In this document: in pieces, positions 43,136 to 51,918 of the stretch
How the letters are laid out: every line of letters starts with the position of its first letter
How positions within the stretch are numbered: the stretch's first letter is position 1
Origin: Poriferisphaera corsica
GTDB lineage: Bacteria > Planctomycetota > Phycisphaerae > Phycisphaerales > Phycisphaeraceae
Direction of reading: 5' to 3'
Length of the DNA stretch: 64,000 bases
Assembly (NCBI RefSeq): GCF_007747445.1
Contig: NZ_CP036425.1
Span: forward strand, 4,200,175-4,264,174
Notes under the pieces: model-generated
The model's input: the letters and a program-made list of their open reading frames with translations, nothing else
Told to the model about the DNA's origin: nothing
The model's database searches: none
Translations under genes and position numbers: made by a program

Positions 43136-45073
43136 CTACAACATATGTTCGTCTGATATTAATTTCACTTTAAATTTACAATCTAAACCATCTTCAAAAT
43201 ATTCGATATGACATTCACCTTGAAGCTCGAATTCAATGATCCCCCTAACTAACTTAGTTCCAAAACCAGTATTTGGCACTTCATGAATCAATGGGCCACA
43301 GCTCTCTTTCCATTCAATTAACAACCATTGTTCATTTTCTATTCTGCACTCTATATTCAATCGCCCCTCAATTCTCGATAAAGAGCCGTATTTTACCGCA
43401 TTCGTTGCTAACTCATGAATAACCATACTAAGCGGTGAACATGTTCTTGTTGGAACATTTATGCTATCACTATTAATATTGATTCGATCTGTATTTTCAT
43501 GAACATACGGCATCAAAACCAATCTTATAAGCTGCGTAACACACATCGAACGCCATTGTGTGCTGGCAAGTACCTCGTGTGTTCTTGCCATTGTGTAGAC
43601 ACGATCGGCCAGTGACTTTTTATAGTTATGAATCCCTTTCTCTTCATTAGTACGATCTATTAATGATAGCACTTCTGAAAGATTGTTCTTAACGCGATGA
43701 TCTAACTCACGTAACAGACTTTGTTGGGCTCGTAATTCATGTTTATGCTCTGATACATCTACTATTACACTTAAAAAACAATCTAGACTCCTTTGTTCAG
43801 TATGTTTTACCCAGATCGTTGTAAAAAATTCAGACAAATGGCCATCTTTACATATATAGGATTTATCGTGTTGAACAAATGGTACGTCGCCATTAATTAA
43901 ATTGTTGACTTGCTCATTAACCTCAAACATATCTTCGGCGTTACCAAATATCTGCCACGGTAAGCCTCGCATGTCTTGATCATCGTAACCTGTCATTTTG
44001 CTAAAACATCGATTATAAGCAAGAATTTCTTTATTAAAATCAGAAATGACAATACCACAAACATTACAATCTAGTCCGTCTATCAAGTTTTGATAATTAT
44101 TGCTTATCCCCTGGCTATCTTCAGTATGAACTACATTTGATATTCGATACTTTTTCCGTAAATGTGTTATATAGATTATTACGGAAACAGTACATAGCAA
44201 TCCTATATTACTTATAACACCTGATCGTAAATCAAAATCATGTAAAGTAAAAGATTCGCTATCACCAAGCCAACGCGCATTAATCGCATGCTTAGAATCT
44301 TCCGGAATATCACTCATCGTTTGCTGCACTAATTCAAATAGAACATCCCAATCTTTACGAATGGCAATTCTAGAATCGATACTTGTTGGCAAAACGGCTA
44401 ACTGTACAAGTTTATCTACATCAAGATCAACTTGATTTTGCAGATAAATCGTACATCCCAGAACAACATCTAACTCTTGATTATCCAAACGCACCATAGA
44501 TTCACTCAAGGTATCAAAAAAAAGATATTTCCATTGAGGAAACAATTTGCTAGCACGTTTATGCGTCAAACTATTTCTTAATACGCCGATGCGCATTTTA
44601 TTCATTTTTAATAAATCAAATTCATCAGAATCAAACTGCTGCTTTAAACCAACTACATTAATATGATCTTTATAGTATGGCTCTGTAAAATTTAAATATG
44701 CTATACGATCATCTACACGACTTATATTGACCGTCATATCAACTTCATGATTTTTTGCAGATTGCAGTACATCTTGCCAAGAATCTTGAACAACAAAATC
44801 GAATTGAATACCCAATCGTTGAGAAATCAAGTCGAGATATTCTGCAGACAAACCTCGATAATGTCCATCCTTATCAAGGTAACTAATTGGCGGCCATCCC
44901 GGTGTCAAACCAACACGAACACGATAATCAATCGATGCAAGCCAATCAGCTTGCTCTTGTGTTAACACCGTTTTCTGATAATTAATTTCCCCACACCCAC
45001 CTATACAAATAATCAAAAGCAACACAATACAACGAATCAAAACTCTGCCTCTCCTAATCCTCCGACCCATCAC
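43136..45073 (-). CDS. Sensor histidine kinase with periplasmic amino-acid-binding-like domain
   Basis: The 645-residue protein has an N-terminal signal with a lipobox-like IGGCGE. A bacterial solute-binding family-3 domain (RVRVGLTPGWPPISYLDKDG to about 275) and a membrane helix near 295 follow. Next come a PAS domain (about 335-450), a HisKA_2-type dimerisation segment ELDHRVKNNLSEVL (phospho-acceptor His), and an ATPase domain (N box VIHELATNAVKYGSLS). BvgS-like sensors use the same input domain. It is a tandem paralog of the next gene and has no response regulator beside it. Ligand and target are unknown. Confidence 0.87.
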   Translation of the reverse strand: MMGRRIRRGRVLIRCIVLLLIICIGGCGEINYQKTVLTQEQADWLASIDYRVRVGLTPGWPPISYLDKDGHYRGLSAEYLDLISQRLGIQFDFVVQDSWQDVLQSAKNHEVDMTVNISRVDDRIAYLNFTEPYYKDHINVVGLKQQFDSDEFDLLKMNKMRIGVLRNSLTHKRASKLFPQWKYLFFDTLSESMVRLDNQELDVVLGCTIYLQNQVDLDVDKLVQLAVLPTSIDSRIAIRKDWDVLFELVQQTMSDIPEDSKHAINARWLGDSESFTLHDFDLRSGVISNIGLLCTVSVIIYITHLRKKYRISNVVHTEDSQGISNNYQNLIDGLDCNVCGIVISDFNKEILAYNRCFSKMTGYDDQDMRGLPWQIFGNAEDMFEVNEQVNNLINGDVPFVQHDKSYICKDGHLSEFFTTIWVKHTEQRSLDCFLSVIVDVSEHKHELRAQQSLLRELDHRVKNNLSEVLSLIDRTNEEKGIHNYKKSLADRVYTMARTHEVLASTQWRSMCVTQLIRLVLMPYVHENTDRININSDSINVPTRTCSPLSMVIHELATNAVKYGSLSRIEGRLNIECRIENEQWLLIEWKESCGPLIHEVPNTGFGTKLVRGIIEFELQGECHIEYFEDGLDCKFKVKLISDEHML

Positions 45074-45258
45074 TCACAAAGTGAAATACGTCTCCAAGAT
45101 GCACATCAAACAACAGACTCAACCTGCATCATCTCAATAATTCGATATGAATACTCCGAAACTATCGTACCATGATCATACTTAAAACAACAGCTATCAA
45201 AACTGATCTCTCAATCAAATATTAGTAAATTATGATGATAATTTCGCCACAACCACCA

Positions 45259-47232
45259 TCAATGTTTCGCAGTCAAATGATCATGTATTAGTTTAATCGT
45301 GATATTACACACTAGCCCTTCCACCGGATATATAATCTCTAGTTTTCCCTGTAATTCATACTCAATTAAGCCACGCATTAATTTCGTACCCAGCCCCATT
45401 TTTGTTGGAGCAGATACCTCAGGACCTCCAATTTCAGTCCAACGAATTCGTAGTAAACTCTTTTTCTCATCAAACCACCACTCAAGCTTGATTCTACCAT
45501 CGTAATTAGACAGCGCCCCATACTTCGCTGCATTCGCTGAAAGCTCATTCAATGTCATACACAACGGTGAACACGTTCGACTAGGTAGTACAAGATGATC
45601 CCCAAGAATTTCAATTCTCTCCGCACCCTCGCGGCAATGTGCTCCCAAAACCAATCCAACCAACTTATGTAAATCAACACCTTCCCATTTTGACGCCGCC
45701 AAAGCTTCGTGCGTTTTTGCCATCGCTCTAACACGACTCAAAAATGACTCTCTAAATACTTCTAATGAAGTTGAGCGATTTAAAGTATGCTCAGCTAACG
45801 CTAGCACCTCTGCAAGATTATTTTTCACACGATGATCCAATTCTTGCATCATCGTTTTTTGCCTAATCTCCGTTCGTTTACGCTCTGTAATATCTTGAAT
45901 TAAGGCGATCGTCTGAGATAAAACACCATCCGCCCGTCGTAATGCTCTTACCGACGTAATCGCATAAATCACGCGGCCATCTCGACATGTATACCGCTTA
46001 TCAATCGTTATTCCATCCATATGACCGTCGACTATCTTCGAAAACGCCCTAATACTATCTTTCAAATCATCCGGATATGTGATTGCTGTCCAAGACGTTT
46101 GTTTCAACTGTTCCGCCGTATACCCCGTCATTCGACATAGTTCATCGTTTACCTCAAGAAACCTCCCTTCACCATCCGTCATCGCCATGCCCACAATCCC
46201 CAGTTCAAAATACCGCCTGAAATGCTCTTCGCTTTCACGAAGCGCAATCTCTGTCAATTTGTGCTCTTCTAACTCACGTCGCAACTCTTCGGTTCTGGCC
46301 TGCACCTTCTGTCTCAACAAACGGTTCCACATCAACACCGCAACAACAACAATAATCAGCCCAACAATGACACCTACGACAATCAATAGAAGCTGGGGCC
46401 AAATATAATACCCCTCCGTTTGTAGATTCACCCACTTACGTTCTATATCATCTCGATCTGCATCTGAAATCGCATTCAACCCCTTATTCAAAATGACATT
46501 CAGCGTTCGTAAATCTCTACGAGAACCGATTCGGATGTTGTATTCCAGCGGGGTACGACCCACCACCCGTAACTTCGGCAACACCAGTTCATCTATGTAA
46601 TACGAACTAGAAGCTAAATCACCGACAAACACGTCATACTTATGAAATGCCACTCCTTCCAAACCACTTTTGTCATCAATCACGCCGATTATTTCTAATT
46701 CCGGATAACGACTTCGCAGATAATCACTGATCGCCGAACCGCGCACTGAAGCAATCCGCCGCCCTTTCAAATCCTCTAACCGTAAATCTTCCCGCATCTC
46801 ACTCGTACCAATAATCACCACCTGCACAGTAAAATAGCTGTCCGTAAACAACAGATATCTTGCCCGTTGCGGATTCTCATTGATCGTAGATATAACATCG
46901 ATTTCCCTTGCCTTTGCCGCCTCCAACACCTCCGACCATGTGTCATAAAACACATGCTCAAAATTGAGCCCCGTTACCTCAGAAATACGATCTATATAAT
47001 CCCGCCCAATCCCAACCTCTTCGCCACGATCATTAAAAAAGATAAATGGCGGCCAATCTGGCGCGCAACCAATGCGTATCACTGGATGATCTCGTATCCA
47101 GGCTTCTTGCTCCGCTGTCAATACAACGGGCCGTGTCTCTACCTCCTCCTCACCAAAAACTGCCCCATGACACAGCAATACCACCGCAGCAATACTTACA
47201 ACCATTACCCAAATAGCGCGATATCTAAACAT
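45259..47232 (-). CDS. Sensor histidine kinase, paralog of the preceding gene
   Basis: The 657-residue protein has a signal peptide, a solute-binding-like domain (VIRIGCAPDWPPFIFFNDRG to about residue 275) and a membrane segment (LLLIVVGVIVGLIIVVVAVL). A coiled coil, a PAS domain (RRYFELGIVGMAMTDGEGRF), the HisKA_2 segment ELDHRVKNNLAEVLALAE and an HWE/HisKA_2-type ATPase domain follow. The ATG at 47232 is preferred over the GTG at 47247, since the protein normally starts near MFRYRAIWVMVV. Its partner kinase lies 185 bases downstream and the pair appears to come from duplication. Coding strand is G-rich. Confidence 0.87.
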   Translation of the reverse strand: MFRYRAIWVMVVSIAAVVLLCHGAVFGEEEVETRPVVLTAEQEAWIRDHPVIRIGCAPDWPPFIFFNDRGEEVGIGRDYIDRISEVTGLNFEHVFYDTWSEVLEAAKAREIDVISTINENPQRARYLLFTDSYFTVQVVIIGTSEMREDLRLEDLKGRRIASVRGSAISDYLRSRYPELEIIGVIDDKSGLEGVAFHKYDVFVGDLASSSYYIDELVLPKLRVVGRTPLEYNIRIGSRRDLRTLNVILNKGLNAISDADRDDIERKWVNLQTEGYYIWPQLLLIVVGVIVGLIIVVVAVLMWNRLLRQKVQARTEELRRELEEHKLTEIALRESEEHFRRYFELGIVGMAMTDGEGRFLEVNDELCRMTGYTAEQLKQTSWTAITYPDDLKDSIRAFSKIVDGHMDGITIDKRYTCRDGRVIYAITSVRALRRADGVLSQTIALIQDITERKRTEIRQKTMMQELDHRVKNNLAEVLALAEHTLNRSTSLEVFRESFLSRVRAMAKTHEALAASKWEGVDLHKLVGLVLGAHCREGAERIEILGDHLVLPSRTCSPLCMTLNELSANAAKYGALSNYDGRIKLEWWFDEKKSLLRIRWTEIGGPEVSAPTKMGLGTKLMRGLIEYELQGKLEIIYPVEGLVCNITIKLIHDHLTAKH

Positions 47233-47247
47233 CAAGTCGCCTAACAC

Positions 47248-47700
47248 ACTCGTTCACTCTGCAAACATCCAACTGAATCACACATCCATATATATATATG
47301 CCTGCTTCTATTCACAACCCCCTCTCACCCATCCTCACCACCCTTTGCATCGACAATATCATCCCCATCCAAACAATACCCCGACTAAACATCACACCAA
47401 CCAAGATATAAAGCAAGCATTAATCGATTACCTCCTCAATCCTGCTCGCCATCATAGATCATCAACTATTCACTGTCATCAGTCTTTTTATATCCCAATA
47501 CTGCATCTAGCTCATCCCCAAATCCCCCACAATCTCACCCCGTACACGTATACCTCTGACTTGTTTTAGCACCCCATTCGCCTAATTTTGCCCCAACCCC
47601 CTCTAACCTGATATAAATGTTGTTCTGTAAGAGTAAACCAACCCAAACATCGCCCAAACTGTGCGATATCGGTCATACATAATTAACCGGAGACCAAACC
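47248..47700 (+). other. Gene-free divergent promoter region
   Basis: About 450 C-rich bases between the divergent sensor kinase and leuB-like genes, without a credible gene. The only visible signal is the ribosome site GGAG ten or so bases before the leuB-like ATG. Confidence 0.4.
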
Positions 47701-48795
47701 ATGACACTCAACCTCGCCATCGTCGGCGGTGACGGCACTGGCCCAGAAGTTGTCGCTGAAGGACTCAGAGTCCTTAAAGCTGTTTCTGAACTCGAAAACT
47801 TCAACTACACCACCAAAGATTTCGACTTCGGCGGCGAACGCTACATGAAAACTGGCGAAGTCCTCTCCGATGCCGACATCGAAGAACTCAAAAACTACGA
47901 CGCTATCTTCCTCGGCGCCGTCGGCCACCCCGACGTCAAACCAGGCATCCTCGAAAAAGGATTGCTCCTCAAGATGCGCTTCGACCTCGATCAATACATC
48001 AACCTTCGCCCAGTTAAACTCTACGAAGGCATCGAAACACCACTCGCCAACAAAACACCCAAAGACATCGACTTCGTCTGCGTTCGCGAAAACACCGAAG
48101 ATCTCTACTGTGGTAACGGCGGCACAGCTCGTAAAAATACACCACACGAAATCTCAACTCAGGAAATGATCGCTACACGCTTCGGCGCAGAACGCTGCCT
48201 CCGCTACGCTTTCGATCTCGCTCGATCCCGTAAAGCAGCCGGCTACCCCGGCATCCTCACACTCGTTCACAAAACCAATGTTCTCACCTTCTGTGGCGAT
48301 ACATGGTTCCGTGCATTCAACGAAATCGGCGAAGCCGACTACCCAGACATTGAGCGCGACTACCACCACGTCGACGCATGCTGTATGTACATGGCCACCA
48401 AACCCGAAATCTACGACGTCGTCGTCGTACCCAACATGTTCGGCGACATCATCACCGACCTCGGCGCAGCAATCGCCGGCGGCATGGGCATCGCATCATC
48501 AGGCAACATCAACCCTGACAAAGACAACAATAACCCATCCATGTTCGAACCCGTACACGGCTCATCCCCCGACATCGCTGGCCAAAACAAAGCCAACCCG
48601 CTTGCTGCCATCGACTCACTCGCCATCCTCCTCCAAGAGTCTGGCCGCAAAAAAGACAACACAACCCTCATCAAAGCTGGCGAGCGCATCGCAAAAGCCG
48701 TCCAATCCGTCACGCACAACTTCACCGGCAAGCGTCTCGATCGCTCCGGATACTCAACCACTGAAATCGGCGACATGGTCATTGCCGCACTCTAA
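47701..48795 (+). CDS. leuB: Isocitrate/isopropylmalate dehydrogenase family enzyme (LeuB-like)
   Basis: The 364-residue beta-decarboxylating dehydrogenase has LAIVGGDGTGPEVVAEGLRV (4-23). IFLGAVGHPDVKPGILEKG and LLKMRFDLDQYINLRPVKLY are the substrate and Arg-rich region. FVCVRENTEDLYCG, VHKTNVL, VVVVPNMFGDIITDL (metal-binding Asp) and FEPVHGSSPDIAG are all typical. Family membership is certain; leucine biosynthesis is the most likely role, but tartrate/malate or homoisocitrate use cannot be excluded. GGAG precedes the ATG. It is followed by a terminator and stands alone, without leuCD beside it. Confidence 0.85.
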   Translation: MTLNLAIVGGDGTGPEVVAEGLRVLKAVSELENFNYTTKDFDFGGERYMKTGEVLSDADIEELKNYDAIFLGAVGHPDVKPGILEKGLLLKMRFDLDQYINLRPVKLYEGIETPLANKTPKDIDFVCVRENTEDLYCGNGGTARKNTPHEISTQEMIATRFGAERCLRYAFDLARSRKAAGYPGILTLVHKTNVLTFCGDTWFRAFNEIGEADYPDIERDYHHVDACCMYMATKPEIYDVVVVPNMFGDIITDLGAAIAGGMGIASSGNINPDKDNNNPSMFEPVHGSSPDIAGQNKANPLAAIDSLAILLQESGRKKDNTTLIKAGERIAKAVQSVTHNFTGKRLDRSGYSTTEIGDMVIAAL

Positions 48796-48821
48796 CTCTT
48801 CGTTAGACTACAAACATCAAA

Positions 48822-48855
48822 CAAAAAGCCCATGCAAAAACGCATGGGCTTTTTC
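48822..48855. terminator. Bidirectional terminator
   Basis: A 13-base arm AAAAAGCCCATGC (48823-48835) pairs with GCATGGGCTTTTT (48842-48854). Both strands carry a T run, and it separates convergent genes. Confidence 0.85.
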
Positions 48856-48875
48856 CATAGAAATATCCCGTTCAA

Positions 48876-50108
48876 CTAAAAACTAAATTCAGCCCGCAAT
48901 GTAGTCACCAATGCGTCCTTTCCCTCTTCGCCACCCGGATTCGCGATCCACTGGACGTCTGGCTTCAAACTCATCCAATCCCATAACACCGCTTTATAAA
49001 AAACCTCTGCCGCAAACTCTCCATCCCCCTCAAGTCCTGCATCATCACTAAACCCCACCCACGTACCCATCACACCACATACATCCTCACCCCGCCCTTC
49101 AATCAACCCCTGATATACAAAGCCCATACCAATATGCTGATCAATCTCCGCCACTGCATCATCCGCATAACCAAACATCCCAAACATACTCAACCCCTCA
49201 TCACCACCAATTTCCTCCCGGTATAGCGCCTGATCAAATACCGCATACATTCCATCAGTCCCTTCCTCTACTCCTTGACCATCCAACCTCTGAACATCTC
49301 CTGTAAACCGCCACACCCCAACGCCAAACCTTCCCTCCAATCCATTTCGCAACTTCCAGTTCATCCCGCCCTCTGCAATCAAATACAAATCCCCCTGCCC
49401 ATCAATAAAACTGCTCGGCCCGCGCAATCCCGTCCTGATACCCTGCATATTCGAACCATCAAAAATCCCCACACTCATATATACAGGATTATCTTCCGTT
49501 GCCCGCATATACACCGACCCACCAAAAGCTGTCTCAGGATACGTCGGCAACCCCAGCGTCGTTGGGCTAAACCCCGCAGATGAATTCACAAACTCTCCCC
49601 CATAGTCAACAAACCCAAAATCCGCATTCACATCTATCTTCCCCATCTTCATCGCAAATCGGCCCAACTCATCCAGCTCCTGCTCCCACCATACCTCACT
49701 AATCTGTGCTCTGTTATCGCCGAAATCAATATTCGAAAACGCCTGTGCATCTCCTGTTAAGACCTCGCTGCCATCGTCCCCACTAATGGACTGCATCAAC
49801 ACGTACGCATTTGCTCCTTTTAGCCCGAACATCTTCTCAAGGTCTATCCCCACACCCACATCCACCAATGACCGTAGCGCATCAGCACTAGTACTCACCC
49901 CACCCATCAAATTCATCGAATAATCAATTGTGACACCCACCTCTACCTCCACCCCTCGATCCGCCAGAGCTTCTCGCTCCATCACCACCCAATCCCAAAT
50001 AGGTACCGAAATCACCGCCTCCTCTGTCACCTGTCCCTGAACATCCCCATTTCCCATACTCAGCCCTGCCAGCAACCCCAACACACCGAAAACTGTTTTG
50101 TGATACAT
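48876..50108 (-). CDS. Carbohydrate-selective porin, OprB family
   Basis: The protein of about 410 residues has a signal peptide and an OprB-like beta-barrel. VEVGVTIDYSMNLMGGVSTS, KGANAYVLMQSISGDDG, AQISEVWWEQELD and FAMKMGKIDVNADFGFVDYG are typical for this family. The last residue is Phe (LRAEFSF), as needed for outer-membrane insertion. It lets sugars diffuse across the outer membrane. GGAG lies six to seven bases before the ATG at 50108, so the four codons upstream are not used. No sugar transporter genes are nearby. Confidence 0.82.
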   Translation of the reverse strand: MYHKTVFGVLGLLAGLSMGNGDVQGQVTEEAVISVPIWDWVVMEREALADRGVEVEVGVTIDYSMNLMGGVSTSADALRSLVDVGVGIDLEKMFGLKGANAYVLMQSISGDDGSEVLTGDAQAFSNIDFGDNRAQISEVWWEQELDELGRFAMKMGKIDVNADFGFVDYGGEFVNSSAGFSPTTLGLPTYPETAFGGSVYMRATEDNPVYMSVGIFDGSNMQGIRTGLRGPSSFIDGQGDLYLIAEGGMNWKLRNGLEGRFGVGVWRFTGDVQRLDGQGVEEGTDGMYAVFDQALYREEIGGDEGLSMFGMFGYADDAVAEIDQHIGMGFVYQGLIEGRGEDVCGVMGTWVGFSDDAGLEGDGEFAAEVFYKAVLWDWMSLKPDVQWIANPGGEEGKDALVTTLRAEFSF

Positions 50109-50422
50109 CGAAATCTCCAAATAGTATTATTTTGATATATCAACTTCTTTTATTTGATTTGTCAAATTTCTATCGCAAAATGTAAACCTATCACAGCTCA
50201 GAATGCCAGAATCCTTTGATTCTTCCCTTTAATTCAATCCACTCCTTAACCCCCAATCAATCAGTTCATGCTCTTGACGAGCATTCACTACCAAAGGTGT
50301 ACACCTGGGCTGACGCCGACGACTCAATCAAAACAGAATTCATAAAATCCTAACTCGCTTATAAATGATGACTTATATTTTTAGTTAAGATTGTGCCTAC
50401 TTAGCATAAAACTTTATATGAG

Positions 50423-50456
50423 ACTGTCGACCGATCGATCGATCGAATCTATAATG
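50423..50456 (+). promoter_or_regulatory. Promoter with palindromic operator for the TetR gene
   Basis: TATAAT at 50450-50455 has a weak TTGACA-like GTCGAC at 50426-50431. In the spacer lies the perfect palindrome CGATCGATCGATCG (50432-50445). A repressor bound there would block RNA polymerase, and autoregulation by the TetR protein encoded 30 bases downstream is the simple reading. Confidence 0.6.
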
Positions 50457-50485
50457 CACGGAGACCGAATTTCAGGAGAATTGCC

Positions 50486-51100
50486 ATGACTGACAGCAAA
50501 AGCAAAACCGTTGATACACAAACAAAGATCATTGAGGCCGCGCTCGACATCCTCACTACTCAAGGACATACCGCCCTCACTAGCGGCTCACTCACTAATG
50601 CTCTAAATATCAGCAAAGGCACCCTCTTCCATCACTTCCAAGACATGGACGCCATCCTACTTGGCGTACTCGAGCATCTCGTCAACGAGATCAATCAACA
50701 AGTCCAAGGCCGCGATCATAAAGACCTATGGGCATTCATTGATGCAAACATCCAAATCACATACGAAGCTCTCGAAAAATACCAAGGCGTCTTCGCCACA
50801 CTCATGTACTTCATCGCTCAAGCACCACACAAACCTGATTTTCAATCACGTCTCAGAAACCACATGGATACCGAACTAAACAAATGGAAAGCGTCATTCT
50901 TCAAGCACATGCCCACCACCATCACTGAGAAAGAAAAAGATCACATTGTGCGCATGATCGACATGCACTTCGGCGGCGCATGCATCCATCATTTTATTTA
51001 TAACGATCCCAAGCATTACCGCGAGATCTCAGAAGAATTCCTCGACATCATTGCTTCGTACCTTGATCACAACAAGCCGCAGAAACATAACTCTCAATAA
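50486..51100 (+). CDS. TetR family transcriptional regulator
   Basis: The 204-residue repressor begins with a TetR HTH. TKIIEAALDILTTQGHTALTSG leads to LTNALNISKGTLFHHFQDMD (the recognition helix segment KGTLFHHF), ending near residue 60. The variable all-helical C-terminal domain binds a ligand and mediates dimerisation. AGGAG lies upstream of the ATG. The palindrome between the -35 and -10 of its promoter suggests self-repression. No obviously regulated efflux gene is adjacent; the divergent porin gene starts at 50108, 380 bases away, and could share control. Confidence 0.9.
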   Translation: MTDSKSKTVDTQTKIIEAALDILTTQGHTALTSGSLTNALNISKGTLFHHFQDMDAILLGVLEHLVNEINQQVQGRDHKDLWAFIDANIQITYEALEKYQGVFATLMYFIAQAPHKPDFQSRLRNHMDTELNKWKASFFKHMPTTITEKEKDHIVRMIDMHFGGACIHHFIYNDPKHYREISEEFLDIIASYLDHNKPQKHNSQ

Positions 51101-51838
51101 CTACACCGCAATCAAATCACAATACCAAAACCCCATTTTACTTGGCTCTTCATCCCTACCACCACACAAAGAATCATCATCTCCCTCTCCCTCTGGCTTG
51201 TGATACTCACGATAAACCTTCTCACCAATCTCGATCCGTACCCCTTTTTTCATATGCGGCCCGTCATAGACAAACGAATGAAATTCCCCATGCTCCCCGC
51301 ACGCATCAACTCCCTCAGGTAGCTCTGCAAAAAACCCCGCGTCCATCTCCCGACCCACCCATGCCTCACCCATCGCCTCATCACTCACACAACTCGTCAC
51401 ACCCTTGAATCCCTGCTCAACAAATCGTCCTGCAAGCATCTTTGTATCAAGTTTCCAAAGTGGGAATAGTCCTTCAAAACCCGCACTTCTTAGCTTTTGC
51501 TCACGATACGCCCGCAAATCCTCCAGAAATATATCACCAAATATCGACACACCCACGCCCTGCGCCCTGAGTCCCATCATCGCCTCATTCATCCCGCGCT
51601 CATACGCCGCCATCGTCGGCTCGTCACTCAGCTTCACCTTCACTAAAGGCAAACCAATCGCCGCCGCCTGCTCATCAAGCAAAGCTTCCCTCACACCATG
51701 CATACTCACCCGCCCATGCGTCTCGTTCAACGTTGTTAATAGCGACACCACCTCAACCTCTCCCCGCCTCATCACGTCAAAAAGCGCCAGCGAACTATCC
51801 TTACCACCGCTCCAGTTCATCACCGCTTTCATCTTCAT
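51101..51838 (-). CDS. ATP-pyrophosphatase, diphthine-ammonia-ligase-like
   Basis: The protein of about 245 residues belongs to the adenine-nucleotide alpha-hydrolase (PP-loop) superfamily, Diphthami_syn_2 type. MNWSGGKDSSLALFD is the PP-loop at about residues 7-21. ETHGRVSMHGVREALLDEQA, FGDIFLEDLRAYRE and FPLWKLDT are conserved in this family. GEFHSFVYDGP is the usual C-terminal motif. Bacterial members have no known diphthamide role, so the substrate is uncertain. I use the ATG at 51838, though one at 51853 is also open and neither has a convincing ribosome site. Confidence 0.85.
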   Translation of the reverse strand: MKMKAVMNWSGGKDSSLALFDVMRRGEVEVVSLLTTLNETHGRVSMHGVREALLDEQAAAIGLPLVKVKLSDEPTMAAYERGMNEAMMGLRAQGVGVSIFGDIFLEDLRAYREQKLRSAGFEGLFPLWKLDTKMLAGRFVEQGFKGVTSCVSDEAMGEAWVGREMDAGFFAELPEGVDACGEHGEFHSFVYDGPHMKKGVRIEIGEKVYREYHKPEGEGDDDSLCGGRDEEPSKMGFWYCDLIAV

Positions 51839-51865
51839 AAGCCGTCCCATCATCCAATCAATATA

Positions 51866-51893
51866 AAAAGGCGCCCATTTGGACGCCTTTCAA
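51866..51893 (-). terminator. Rho-independent terminator after flotillin gene
   Basis: AAAGGCG pairs with CGCCTTT with a ten-base loop; on the - strand TTTTTA follows. It is between the flotillin gene's stop codon and the start of the next - strand gene. Confidence 0.7.
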
Positions 51894-51918
51894 TTTTATC
51901 AAGCTTTCGACAATGGTC

